Positions 1 to 10,860 are shown, counted from the first letter of the stretch. The stretch is DNA of 64,000 bases from Argopecten irradians (GCF_041381155.1 NC_091140.1:28622952-28686951), one strand, 5' to 3'. The notes: generated by a model from the sequence alone, not told the origin. Made by a program: numbers and translations.

Positions 1-38
1 ATGCAGTTTCTACACCTTACACCATTAATTGAAATCGT

Positions 39-84
39 CTTATCCAACGTAGTGATAATAAGGATCTGTATTTTAATCAGATTG
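39..84 (+). mobile_element. Right end of a short inverted-repeat MITE
   Basis: This segment ends in AGGATCTGTATTTTAATC followed by AGATTG. The same end occurs at 49489-49533, where it closes a complete 87-bp element, and at about 37618-37654, where it lies inside a hAT transposase. Here only the right half is visible. The flanking bases hold no recognisable left half. Confidence 0.6.
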
Positions 85-238
85 GGCTAAATTGTAGGAG
101 GTTGTTGACAAAGTTAATGATCAGGTCAGTGGTTAGGGTTATATAATATACGATAAAAATCCGGTATACATTCAGTTCATATTTGTGGACCGGTATATGC
201 ACACTAACTAAACTTCAGTGAGATATCGGGAAACGGAA

Positions 239-391
239 GTAATGCCTTTCAACAAGTAAGTAAAACTGTTTTATTTCTACAATCAATCGATTATTATCTT
301 AATTTTTTATTGCAGTAATGCCTTTCAACAAGTAAGTAAAACTGTTTTTATTTCTACAATCAATCGATTATTATCTTCCTTTTTATTGCAG
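239..391 (+). repeat. 76-bp tandem duplication carrying a micro-exon-like unit
   Basis: Two nearly identical 76-bp units start at 239 and 315. Each holds ATGCCTTTCAACAA followed at once by GTAAGT, a strong splice donor, and then a pyrimidine-rich tract ending in TTGCAG, a splice acceptor. The structure looks like a very short first or micro exon copied with its flanking intron. A comparable ATG-to-donor exon is seen at 42746-42753 in the MIEAP-like gene, with the same codon phase. No downstream exon could be linked to it, so the gene it would belong to is unknown. Confidence 0.6.
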
Positions 392-555
392 TTATGACTC
401 ATAAAATTGCATATATTACATATCCCGAAGTTTTCATTATGGAAGATATGCAAACAAAACCTAACACTCCTAGCCCTAAAGGACAATTTAATTGTATGTG
501 CCATAAAAATATGTCTTGGTTACAACAGGATTTTTTTGTACTGTAAGTTCTTATG

Positions 556-560
556 TTTGT

Positions 561-599
<39 letters not shown>

Positions 600-602
600 T
601 AA
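556..602. repeat. (ATTT)n microsatellite
   Basis: About eleven consecutive ATTT units. The ORF that crosses it is low-complexity and not a gene. Confidence 0.95.
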
Positions 603-1519
603 TTAATTTATTTTTCAAAATAATGTTCATTACCTATACGAGGACAAGACATACATTTGGAAGGATACAAACTTATCAGATGTGACTTTATCCTTGCTCA
701 ATAAACACAATGAATACTATATGTAGTAAAAACATGCAAGTAAAGATGGAGTGTAGAAATATAATAAGAATATCAAAAACAATGATACATCCCTCAGTGC
801 TTTCGCTATGCCCATTTCCTGTTGGCTATTAAGAATGATTCAGATTCTAAAAAGCCATCCAATATTCAGAATGATTCAGATTCTGAAAAGCCATCAATAC
901 ACAGACGAAAGCACTAGTCTCTTTGAGTTTGTTTTAAATTTCTATTTGTTTTATAAATAAAAACAGAAGAAAAAACTCGACTAATCCTTCTTAAGGCCCC
1001 GTTTCATACTTGAGTGCTATGTTAAGTGTTGTGCTATTTAGTGCTTCCTTAGTGTATCTAAAAAAATAAGAGAGTGGAAGTAAGCCATGGTACACTGGAT
1101 ACGCTATAAGGTTGTAATATACGCTAAATTAGGTGTAATGATGTGGGTATTAACAAAGGTAGAAAAATACGCTATTTGTAAAATACGCCTGTTTTTTAAG
1201 ATGGTAGTTTAATGGTAGAGATCAGGTTGTCTTACGATGGTTTACTACGCTAATGCACGTTGCGGTAACCTTACTTTTGAGGGACAAGGACGGATTTGTC
1301 TGCATAGGATTCACAACAATAGCGTACTTGCAATGCGCTCGGTTTTGTTTTCGGTAGCATGAGGAAGCCAACTTTCAAGAATGTATTATAACATTAATTC
1401 TCCCCCCTAATACTTGTGGACTGCCATGGAATAAAAATCTCTGTGAGGGATCTAAATAAATAAGTCCACATGTCCTCTTGTGTATCTAACATATTCAACA
1501 AGTTAATTATGGCATTAGT
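603..1519. other. Intergenic, AT-rich; small duplications only
   Basis: No coding signal is visible. A direct repeat of about 36 bp (AGAATGATTCAGATTCT followed by AAAGCCATC) occurs twice at about 831-891. The stretch around 1208-1290 shares CTACGCTAATGCACGTTG and its flanks with 4705-4765, so both are pieces of one dispersed repeat. Confidence 0.5.
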
Positions 1520-2029
1520 TTTTTTTGTGTTTTTGTTTGTTTTGTTTGAATAATTAACGTCCTATTAACAGCTATGGTCATGGTAAGGACGGCCTCCCAA
1601 TGTATGCGTTGTGTGTTGCGTGTATGTTGTGCGAGGTGCGTGTTTTGGGAGACTGCGGTATGTTCATGTTGTGTCTTCTTGTATAGTGGAACTGTTACCC
1701 TTTTTATAGTGCTATATCACTGAAGCATGCCGCCGAAGACACCAAGCAACACACCCCACCCGGTCACATTATACTGACAACAGGCGAACCAGTCGTCCCA
1801 CTCCTTGTATGCTGAGCGCTAAGCAGGAGTAGAAACTACCACTTTTATAGACTTTGGTGTGTCTCGGCCAGGGGACAGAACCCAGAGCCTTCATCACAGG
1901 GGCGAACGCTCAACTCGAGGCCAAAAGTGAGGCGGTGCCAAGGGGAGGCATTAGTAGGAAGGATAAAGTTAGTTAGGAAGAAGAGAAAATATAAGATCCT
2001 AAATTTAGTCGCCTTTTACGATCATGCAT
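1520..2029 (-). mobile_element. tRNA-derived SINE, near full length
   Basis: Read on the minus strand, the element runs from a head (TGCATGATCGTAAAAGGCGA) through a tRNA-like part to a 3' end containing GGCCGTCCTTACATGACCAT, TAATAGGACG and a CAAA-rich tail. The tRNA-like part, at about 1874-1932, has a box A-like TGGCCTCGAGTTGAGCG and a box B-like GGGTTCTGTCC, which are pol III internal promoter boxes. This is one of the longest copies here and serves as the reference for the roughly 20 fragments listed below. The family name is not known to me; the class (tRNA-derived SINE) is inferred from the boxes and the A/C-rich tail. Confidence 0.75.
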
Positions 2030-2554
2030 TAGAGAGCCAATCGTAAAGGCCATTGGGGAAAATGATAATATGGTAAGATTATATTGTAAAATGTAAACGT
2101 CGAAATTAAACGTCGAACGACTTCAAACTGTGGTTAATTCCAAACATGCAGGATATGATTCATTTAATAAAATAGTTTCCGATGAGCTACGAGTCTCTCT
2201 GGTGAATTCGACTATTCCGTGTATCAGAAAACGATAGAAAAATTATCGGACCGTATAAATAATTCAAAAACAGAACTCAAAAAAATCCCGTCGCCCCCGT
2301 ACGTAGCCCCAGTACGAAGGAGAATGTCACACATACTCGTAGCCCACAATCGAAAGATATATGTACGCTCCACGCTCGAATGAACGTGAATTGAATACGT
2401 GTAACCCAGTACAGCAAAAAACCGGTTCAACAGGCACAGTGTTGTAAAAGACAAGGAAAATGTATGTAACCCAATTCAAAATGACTCTCTTAATAAACCG
2501 GATCTTACTAAAAAGACCAAAGAATACAAAATACCAGTTTGTATAGACAGAAAT

Positions 2555-2938
2555 GTGCCCCACGCACATCCCGTTACTGAATCTGATACTGATGACTTAT
2601 TCTTTGCTGCAGCACCAAGGCGCACGCGTAATGCCCGCTACTACATAAGCAACATTGATCCCCGATCAACCAAAAAAGACCTTGGTCACTTCTTATACGA
2701 GAAAGGAATAACGGTTACACATCTCGTGATGTTCGAAAACCGCGCAAATAAGAAATCGGCAAAAATTAATGTCATACCGGAAGATACTGTGATAATAGAA
2801 TCGCCTGGCTCTTGGAACGGAAAAATTCGATGCCGCCGCTGGCTGAGCGAACATGATTGGAGGTTAAAAATCGAAGAAAGAAACATGGACAACTTCGCGT
2901 CTCATCAAAATGAAAACACATTCAGCAACGTATACTAG
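2555..2938 (+). pseudogene. LINE ORF1 fragment (RRM-like)
   Basis: A 127-codon open stretch. Residues 30-100 resemble the RRM-like nucleic-acid-binding domain of LINE ORF1 proteins (YISNIDP and a later SPGSWNGKIRCRRWL). In-frame homology continues upstream to about 2135 through stops and frameshifts, so the start codon is not real. It ends just before the endonuclease ORF, which starts at about 2979 in another frame, the usual ORF1/ORF2 arrangement. Confidence 0.6.
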
Positions 2939-2978
2939 GATTTCAGAGAACTTTTTCCCGTTTTCATTATTAATTGTC

Positions 2979-3977
2979 ATGAGCCTTTCTATTCTAACAT
3001 GGAATGTACGTGGCCTTTTATCGTCGGCATTGAGTCTTTGTAATGTGATTGATTCCCTGAAAAGTGACATTGTTGTTATAACGGAACACAAACTTACAGC
3101 ATATTCCGTTCATTATCTACATAATTTACATTCTGACTACTTTACTTACCCAAATGCAGGACTTGCCGAGCAAAATAGCGGTGGCGTAGCAATAATGGCA
3201 CGCACGGAAGGATATGTTTTTTCGTATAAATAATCTTGAAATATCCCTAAGTGATCGAATAGTTGGCATTGAACTTCTTAGAAAGCAATCTGAACGATTG
3301 TTTATATCGGAGTTTACATGCCTAGTGACAATAATATATCTGATTATTTGGAGGAAATCGAGAACTTGGATGATTTATATACCCAATTCAGTTGACAGGG
3401 GAATATCATTATAGCCGGGGACCTAAATGCGCGATATGAAACGTCCTGTTCTATGACGAGTAATACGAAACGGAAATCGGACATCTCCCATAAATTCCTA
3501 TCTGACCATACCATGTTTGCTCTTAACCAAACGCCCCTATGTGGCGGACACGACCATACGTTTACTTCAAATAGACAAACTTTAGACTATATCTTGATAC
3601 AAGACATATTTAAAGATCGTGTTTCATCCTGTACCGTCTTTTCTACTGAAGATACTGAGATAGCATCTGATCATCATTCCATCGTAGCCCAATATCAACT
3701 TGATATTGTAAGGTACAAAACGTTTAATCAAGTTACGTCTAATCCTGCTTGGTCGAAGGCGAAAGTAGATAACCTTATTGCATATCAATTATTGGTTGAT
3801 TCCGAAATAAACAACCAGTCTGACTTCAGTCATCTTGATGCCACGACACACATCGAAATGCTTAGCGAACAATTGACATTGATATTAACCAATTCAGCTC
3901 AGCAATTCATTTCGCACTCGGAATACAATTCTGTGTTAAAAGCCGTACTGGACGAAAGATGTCCGTGTAGCTCATAA
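2979..3977 (+). pseudogene. LINE ORF2 endonuclease domain, frameshifted
   Basis: Apurinic-like endonuclease of an APE-type LINE, which nicks target DNA to prime reverse transcription. Visible motifs are the N-terminal LTWNVRGL, the metal-site TEH, GGVAIM, GDLNAR, and the C-terminal SDHHSI. The ORF is broken near 3215-3235 and 3410-3450, so at least two frame changes separate the motifs. The later part (3690-3977) is the linker toward the RT. Confidence 0.8.
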
Positions 3978-4204
3978 AATTGCCAGAGCTAAACGGAAAA
4001 TATGGATAGAAGCTTGGAGACCAAGGGGAATCCAGTACAATACCTACCGTGACTAGAAAGATGCAAAACGGCAGTTTAGAAATATGCATGAGGAAGCTTA
4101 TAATGACTATGAAACAACTATCAACAAGGAACTAGATGAGGCAGCTGATTGTGATATACGTCTGTTTTGGCAATTAATAAGACGACGAAAGAAACAACCA
4201 AGAA

Positions 4205-4620
4205 ATGTGTGATGTACAATGTGGAGAACTGAGCCGTGAAATTTCATTCGATGAAGTTAAAGACGTTATACACAAAAGCAAACTACGTAAGGCCCCAGGA
4301 ATCGACGGAATAACAAACGAACATATCAAATATATCAAACTTGTCATGCACGAAGAAAATAGAAAAAAGCTGCATCCCACGCATCACTTTTCTCTGTTTG
4401 TGGAGTTGGACACAAAAGCTGTAGGTTAAACCCCATTACATCCGTTAAATTATACAAGAAATTCATTTTACCATCTATGTTATACGGCTGTGAAACATGG
4501 AGCAATATCAAAATATGTGACAGTGAAAAACTCTCCAGGCTTCAACATTTAGCGGCTCGGAAAATCCAAGATTTCCCAGCGCGCACACGGTCGGACATAT
4601 CCGAAAGTCGTACGCTTTGA
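4205..4620 (+). pseudogene. LINE reverse transcriptase fragment with internal deletion
   Basis: The N-terminal RT motif (RKAPGIDGI) is followed after about 30 codons by sequence from beyond the catalytic core (KFILPSMLYGCETW, then the SRLQHLAARKIQ type of C-terminal motif). The palm with the YxDD box is absent, so no activity is possible. Confidence 0.75.
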
Positions 4621-4769
4621 TACGCTTATTTTAGGAGTTTGATTAATGGTAGAAATACACTGAGGTACCTTTTGACACACAGTGACATGCTACATTGTAC
4701 ATTGATCTAGGTTGTCTTACGATATAATACGCTAATGCACGTTGCGGTACCTTACTTTTGAGACAAGAT

Positions 4770-4903
4770 CACGCTCCATTTATTGTCATGCAGAACAGAC
4801 GATCACCGATCTCGGCCATTTTTTGTCTGTCATCTCCGATTTGATGCAAGCTCTCTGATTGACTCCTAGGAGCGAGCGGACCAATGACAATAAATGGAGC
4901 GTG
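4770..4903. mobile_element. 134-bp MITE with 20-bp inverted ends
   Basis: The left end CACGCTCCATTTATTGTCAT is matched by its exact reverse complement at the right end (4884-4903). The interior is unique. It sits directly beside the dispersed repeat at 4705-4765. No target-site duplication is obvious, so the exact borders are uncertain. Confidence 0.65.
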
Positions 4904-5318
4904 GGGATAGCTAAGGGATACCAATGTGTAATTTTTATAAGTAAGTGAGAGTATATTGAGGATCTGCACTTCAGGGATGCATTCGTTGAATAGATGGCGA
5001 TTTCATTCGGTCTGTGCTCATTAGGGAATCGTGACCTGGGGATGTAGCGTGTGCTTTTCCGACTAACGATTTTTACACGAATCCTCGTAATTCAATTTTC
5101 GATATGAAATAAAATTCACCCATAATCCCATCATATCGTATACCATAGTGACCAGTAAGGAATTGTTTATAATATAAGCTAAAAATATTCAGATCGGATA
5201 ATATTTTTGGTGTTCAGATCATTTTAAAATTAATTACCCCATCTTCTTGAAATGGGATACAGGGCTAAGTAAACAACCTTTCAGTATTTTTAGTATTTTT
5301 TTGTGCGTCGTAAACCTG

Positions 5319-5450
5319 TGATACAAAAAGACACAACAAGAATATACCGCAGTCTCCCGAGGCACACACTACACAGGAGGCCGTCCTTTGTATGACCATT
5401 TCTATTAATAGGACATAAGTATAATCAAATAATAAACCAAACAAACTAAA
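5319..5450 (+). mobile_element. SINE 3' fragment
   Basis: Contains GAATATACCGCAGTCTCCC, then GGAGGCCGTCC, TTAATAGGAC and an AAACAAA tail, the 3' third of the tRNA-derived SINE. Confidence 0.75.
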
Positions 5451-6534
5451 TGGCCCTGAAATTACTGCAAGATGTTGCGATTAAAGGGTTTAGTTTAAAA
5501 ATATTTTATGAATGCAAGGGATTGGTCTATGTATGACATCAGTTTGATACATAACGACACCAAATATTCCCACAATTGATGAATGCGAAATGAATCTGTT
5601 TATGACGGATCACTCGTACGACAGCATAGACATTGACTCGATCAAACCTCCCTGGGCAATGTGCTTTTCCAAGTACGCAATCGACTTTACTTTTCTTGAA
5701 GTCGTATCGTATCGTTGCAATTATGGAGTTCAAACGTCTAGTTTAGCTTCGAACAAAACTTATCATGTAAATGTTGCAGTTTTATACCGCATTCAACGTC
5801 TGCTTATCGCCAGAAATATATTAAAACAATTAGCAACTCTGCTATTTTTACAATCGGTAGATGTACCTCTGTATTGGCGTAAGGGGTTTTAGATATTTTC
5901 TTAAATGGTTAAATACAGGAGAATAACTTTGATATGTTACAAAAGTTCAGTAACTTTCAAATGTTTTGAGTACTATTTTGGAAAGGAAATTATGTTTTTG
6001 AAAAAAGTACATTTTATTGTATATTTTTATGCTTTCAAAAATCTTATTAAAGCATATTTGACCGGGAAACTGGTAATATCAAACCATGATAGAATGTTAA
6101 AACTTTGTATAGATGCAAAATATTACATTTAAAAAAAAAAACATTTGAAAGTAGTTAGCCAAGGGTTAATGCATGTAAGCCGAAGGTCCCTCTGTCGTCA
6201 AAAAGGCAAAGACGTTCTGGTACCGCTATACAGTCCAAGAATAGAATAAATTCCGAAACAACGTTAATCCGGAATTAACCCATGCAAAATATACGGACAT
6301 AATTCAATTAAAGATTATGATATGGTTTAGACGCTTTTTGGCCCCCAAAGATAATTTTGTCGAGCTTATTATATACCGAACTCCTCCTTTTTGTTTAGTA
6401 CGGCAATGTTTTAAATATCACAACACACTATACTGTATGTTTTGTCGGTCAGAAACTGCCAATCTTTGTCAGGAATAAGATAAAGGTTAATAGCCTTTTA
6501 CGATCATGCAATTCTATATTTTTATCGCATTTTA
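5451..6534. other. No gene recognised
   Basis: A 100-codon open frame at 5590-5892 and a 75-codon one at 5905-6132 lack any family resemblance, splice context or codon bias that I can see. I treat them as chance. A short SINE-head fragment (CTTTTACGATCATGCA) is at about 6497-6515. Confidence 0.5.
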
Positions 6535-6724
6535 GCATACCGCTAAAGACACCCGACAAGCACACTCCACGCGATGTGTTGGCTGTAGCCATGAGGAGAC
6601 AGAATCCACAACCTTACTCACAGGGGCGAGCGCTCAACTGAAGGCCAAAAGTGAGGTGGGGTGGAGACGTTAGGAAGAAAACTAAATAAAAATCCTAAAT
6701 TTAGTCGCCTTTTACGATCCTGTA
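6535..6724 (-). mobile_element. SINE head fragment (tRNA-like part)
   Basis: Minus-strand copy carrying the tRNA-like part (GGGGCGAGCGCTCAACTGAA seen on +) and the head TAGTCGCCTTTTACGATC. The middle and 3' end are mostly deleted. Confidence 0.7.
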
Positions 6725-7946
6725 TAAAAGGCTTAGCAGGCACAATTATTTAGTATTATATGCACCATAATGTAATTAACCAAATATAACCAATACATTC
6801 TACTACTGGTGTTGCTTTCGAAGAAACTTTTGTGTATCACGTTAATTAAAATGATGCATTAATGTTATCACCTTGGGACATCCCTTTGGATAATTGAAAT
6901 ATATTTTTGCCGCTATTTTGATCCAATTCCAACATGACCCGATTAATTACATCATGCAAATAGCAGTAACGCTGCCCAATGTTGAAGCTCGATATATGGT
7001 ATATCCATCTGTATTTAAAGTAGTTAGGAATTATCGCCCGAAGAATGATTCGTTTGACCTTTGAATTCGATATTATGACTTAAAAGTAATACCGTTTATG
7101 TCAACTTTTGGTGGGAAAAAGTAAAAAGTGAAACGAATATCTTATATATTTACCTAGATATATTTGATATATTGAGTAAATAGTATGGACATGCACAAGA
7201 AGACTTGCAACCAAATCATTAAAAAATGAGAAGCTTTTCTTAAATCGAAAGATTCCAACCATTTAGGAAGACACTTAGTAACTGGTATAAACATCGGTCC
7301 TACGTATATAAAGGCAAAAAATAGTAGCAATAAAGCATTTTGGATGTTTTACAGAATTAGGTCACAATGATCTCCTTTTTGATAATAGGCCTACATACTT
7401 TGGTAATTTTTCTTAAAGTTGTATTTCTTGTAATTTTCACCATCACAAACTCTCATAAAACATGCAATATGTGAATATGGATGCTTATATATGATGGTTC
7501 AAATCCATGAAATCATCAAAATACTATTGACATGGCGGTAAATGTCGCATGAAATATCCCACGTTTTGAAAGAACCGCCACAGTCAACGCCATGTTTCAA
7601 ACTTTCGGGTAATATCGGAAAACCGAGTTGCATCACGTGACCGACATCGGCGATACCCGTATAGATCGGAACCTTCCAAGCCATATCACTTGGTCAATAT
7701 CGGCAATACTCGTACAGATCTGAATAGATCGGAACAGTTCGGACATTTCCGAGCTATTTTAAACGTGAACACGTTAAAAATCAATATTTCAATTTAATTG
7801 TTTAACAACTTTGCGAATGCGAACTTTACAAAACTCGGTAAATATCGAAAGTTTAAAACTTAGAGAAGCGGAGAAAAATATGTAGAGCACTCTAAATACC
7901 TTTTCTATGCCAAAAATACAACAAGTCACAGACCATACATCTTTAA
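6725..7946. other. No gene recognised
   Basis: AT-rich sequence. A short imperfect direct repeat (ATCGGCGATACCCGTA and ATCGGCAATACTCGTA) lies at about 7650-7740 inside a more GC-rich patch that gives a 61-codon minus-strand ORF. I see no support for coding. Confidence 0.45.
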
Positions 7947-8300
7947 AGATGCTCCACCGCTCACAAATAGTATTTTTTTCACAATCAAAAACAGGCGCAG
8001 AAGATTGAGTACTTTTCTTCAGTTAGAAAAGTTACTTGCTTTACACCATTACCACCATTGAAAAGTTTGAGCTTCAAATTTTACTTCAAGTTGAAAATAT
8101 GAAAAATAAGTAGTTGCACCCCGAAAAAAAATCTCCTATATGGAATGAAGTACTGATTGCGAATGCACCAAAGCCAAAACAAATTATTTAAATTATTTTT
8201 TGTGTTAATTGGACATATATATAGACTACACAATTAAAAACTAATTATTGTTCAATTATTGTTGAATTATAATTCATGCTCTGTCGACGGTGGAGCATCT
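7947..8300 (+). mobile_element. TTAA-flanked MITE, copy 1
   Basis: A 354-bp element with 13-bp inverted ends AGATGCTCCACCG / CGGTGGAGCATCT, flanked by TTAA on both sides (7943-7946 and 8301-8304). It has no coding capacity. Three more copies are at 22636, 54929 and 63772. The TTAA target recalls piggyBac-type transposases, but the terminal bases are not the usual piggyBac CCC, so the parent family is open. Confidence 0.85.
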
Positions 8301-8344
8301 TTAATCTTATATTCAAAATATCAGTACATGACAATTAAAAAACA

Positions 8345-9410
8345 AGGACATAGTCATTCGGATCCCCCGCCAATGGAGATATCAAAGCTGAAGTAAGTTT
8401 GATTGTAGAGACTTATGTGTATGAAAACAAGGACATAGTCATTCAGATCCCCCGCCAATGGAGATATCAAAGCTGAAGTAAGTGTGATTGTGGAGACTTA
8501 TGTGTATGGAAAAAACCCAGGAAAATGGAAGTTGAGCTAAAGAAAGATGGAGTATAATTAAAGTAGAGCGGGGCTGCAATTGCTGAATCAGGTTGACACT
8601 TATATTAGACTATATACACAAAGATGGGTGGAGTTTTGCAAAGTAACATTTATCATTTACCATGTTATTTTCAGCAATGTTTTCCATGGTAACGGAAAAA
8701 GTGCAAAAAATTAAAAACCTAAAAATAGCAAAAGGTACTACTAGACCATAAAAAGAATGTGTCTATGAAGTTTCGTGGAAATATCTCTGCTGGTTTTAGA
8801 GTTATGTTCCGGAAAGGAACCTGCTACAAAAATATGATATTTTCAGCAATGTTTCTATGGTTACAGAAAAAAGCACAAAAAGTGAAAACCTAAAAATAGC
8901 AAAAGGCACTACTAGACCATAAGAACAATGTGTCTATGAAGTTTCATGGAAATATCTCTGCTGGTTTTAGAGTTGTGCTCCGGAAACGATTCTTACACAA
9001 AAATCTGCCATTTTCAGCAATGTTTCCATGGTTACAGAAAAAAGTACAAAAAGTGAAAACCTTAAAATAGCAAAAGGCACTACTAGACCATAAGACCAAA
9101 GTGTCTATGAAGTTTCGTGGAAACATCTCTTCTGGTTTTAGAGTTATGCTCCGGAAACGAACCTGGTACAAAAATATGATATTTTTCAGCAATGTTTCCA
9201 TGGTTACGGAAAAAATGTAAAATATGAAAACCTAAAAATAGCAAAAGGCACTACTAGACCATAAGACCAATGTATGTATGAAGTTTCGTGGAAATATCTC
9301 TACTGGTTTTAGAGTTATGCTCCGGAAACCATTCGTACGGACGGACGGACGGACGGACGGAACCCATTTGTATATCCCCCGCCAACTTCGTTGGGCGGGG
9401 GATAAAAAGT
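8345..9410 (+). mobile_element. Pearl-like / Helitron-like non-autonomous element with tandem core
   Basis: The left part holds an 81-bp unit in two tandem copies (each with CATAGTCATTC and GATCCCCCGCCAATGGAGAT). A core of four head-to-tail units of 171-172 bp starts at 8671, 8843, 9014 and 9185, each beginning TCAGCAATGTTT. Then come (GGAC)n at about 9335-9360 and a terminal stem-loop at 9374-9402 (CCCCCGCCAAC / GTTGGGCGGGGG). A tandem core between unique ends plus a terminal hairpin matches the layout of bivalve 'pearl' elements and of Helentron-associated elements; the assignment is inferred from layout only. Confidence 0.7.
8671..9331 (+). repeat. 171-bp tandem repeat, four units
   Basis: The units share CCATGGTTACGGAAAAA, CTACTAGACCATAA, GAAGTTTCGTGGAAAT and GGTTTTAGAGTTATG. 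They differ by a few percent. The last unit is cut short where the (GGAC)n run begins. The small ORFs over it are repeat artefacts. Confidence 0.9.
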
Positions 9411-9635
9411 ATTATGTGGTCACGTAAATATTGGCTAAAACAGAAAATTGACCTCCCTGTTTATCTCCTCATAACTCGAAAGTGTTCCAAGTGACTCTTT
9501 CTACCAAGTACCCCCCCGGTATCAACATAAAAAATTAGAAACTAATATCGGTCAAAGGCCATCAGAGGTCCAATAATGACACGTTTTCCCTGGACACTGC
9601 CTTTATTTTGACCACGGTAGTTTTGTCCCCTGTCC

Positions 9636-10055
9636 AATTTATTTATTTATTTTTCTTCCTAACGTTGTCCTTGGCACTATCTCACTTTTGACCTTCAGTT
9701 TAATGTTCGATGTAATTTTGTTAGTTTGTTTTAGTTTTACGGCCCATAGACAACTAAGGTCAGTTAGGGCCAAACAACAAGGCAGGCATTAATATCATGA
9801 TATAAACAAGGACTGTATCTGAAAGATCAGGATAACAAAGGCAAGTAAAACTAAAACACAAAATGTAAATGTTGATTTAATAAAAAAAAAAAAAAGTTGC
9901 ATAGGATGAAATAGATTTTGCTAAAACCCACTAGAAAACTCATGCACAATGTTGATGAAACGATGAGTGTTGCGCTAATATGAAGCTGTAATTAAGGCCC
10001 TTGTTGCTGTCCCCTCGCCGAGATACACAGTCTATAAAAGTGGAAGTATCTACTC
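9636..10055 (+). mobile_element. Scattered SINE head pieces
   Basis: TTCTTCCTAACGT and CTCACTTTTGACCTTCAG at about 9650-9705, and CCCTCGCCGAGATACACAG to GTGGAAGTATCTACTC at about 10010-10053, match the head and post-tRNA part of the SINE. About 300 bp of other sequence separates them. Confidence 0.55.
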
Positions 10056-10074
10056 AAATTAGACTTATGTTTGA

Positions 10075-10275
10075 TTAGGTCTATTAACGCCCTATTACAT
10101 CCGTGTGTGTTGCGTGTACGTAATTTGGGAGACTGCAGAATGGTCGTGTTGTGTCTCTTTGTGTTAAAAGTGTAACTATTGTGTATTGTATACTATAGTG
10201 TAACACTTTTTAATCTTACCGAAACATGTCGCTAATGACACGGTACAAGAACAACCCATCCGATTACTTTAGTTT
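10075..10275 (-). mobile_element. SINE 3' half fragment
   Basis: Contains CGCCCTATTACATC, TTTGGGAGACTGCAGAATG, GTGTTGTGTCTC and AACAACCCATCCGATTAC, diverged counterparts of the SINE 3' half on the minus strand. Confidence 0.6.
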
Positions 10276-10504
10276 GGTATTTCCCATTGGGTATTAGGTT
10301 AAATTTTATTATATAGTTATTAGAGAAAACAGGTATATTATAGTAATGGATAAGCGTAGAGATATTTTGAGCGACATGAAAATATTTCGCCATTAGACAT
10401 TATTAGGTTAAGATGTTGCCAGCTACTGCACGATAGCTCGTGTTATGAATTAGACTATTAACGGGGAAGCAACTCGTAAAAGGAACATTACCAACTAAAT
10501 AAAA

Positions 10505-10860
10505 ATTTGTGTGTTTGTTTGTTTGGATTATTTTAACGTCCTATTTTTTTTCAAATAAAAAAAATTAATTTAATAATTTTTATTAACAGCCTGGGTCATG
10601 TAAGGACGGCCTCCCATGTATACAGTGGGTAGCGTGTGTGAAAAGCGAAGTGCGTGTTTAGGGGTATATTCGTGTTGTGTCTTGTATAGTGGAACTATTT
10701 CTCTTTTTATTGTGCTATATCACTGACGCATGCCGCCGAAGACACAAAGCAACACAATCAACCCGGTCACATTATACTGACAACATGCGAACCAGTCGTC
10801 CCACTTCCGTTATACTAAGCGCTAAGCAGAAACTACCACTTTTATAAATAAATAAAAAGA
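10505..10860 (-). mobile_element. SINE copy with an insertion near the tail
   Basis: The tail (GTTTGTTTGTTTG) and TTTTAACGTCCTATT are followed by about 35 bp of A/T-rich insertion, then GGTCATGTAAGGACGGCCTC and the body to ACTACCACTTTTATA. The tRNA-like head is missing. Confidence 0.75.

Larger units (their letters stand above)
2100..4690 (+). mobile_element. Decayed non-LTR (LINE) retrotransposon, ORF1 tail plus endonuclease and partial RT
   Basis: The remnant reads through several frames on the + strand. First comes an ORF1-like, RRM-like segment (2555-2938, YYISNIDPRSTKKDLGHFL) with a recognisable upstream part from about 2135. An AP-type endonuclease follows: it starts at 2980 with ILTWNVRGL, continues with TEHKL and NSGGVAIMART, then, after frameshifts, AGDLNARYE at about 3415 and SDHHSIVAQ at about 3670. 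The start of the reverse transcriptase is at 4205-4340 (LRKAPGIDGITNEHIK). The RT core including the YxDD box is missing: the sequence jumps near 4375 to the RT C-terminal part (SMLYGCETWS, about 4470). Multiple frameshifts, stops and an internal deletion make it non-functional. It is an APE-type LINE; I cannot fix the clade (Jockey/CR1/I group). Confidence 0.85.

Noticed and set aside
5590..5892. A 100-codon ORF as a host gene
   Set aside because: No family resemblance, no splice context, overlapped by a minus-strand ORF, and surrounded by AT-rich repeat debris.
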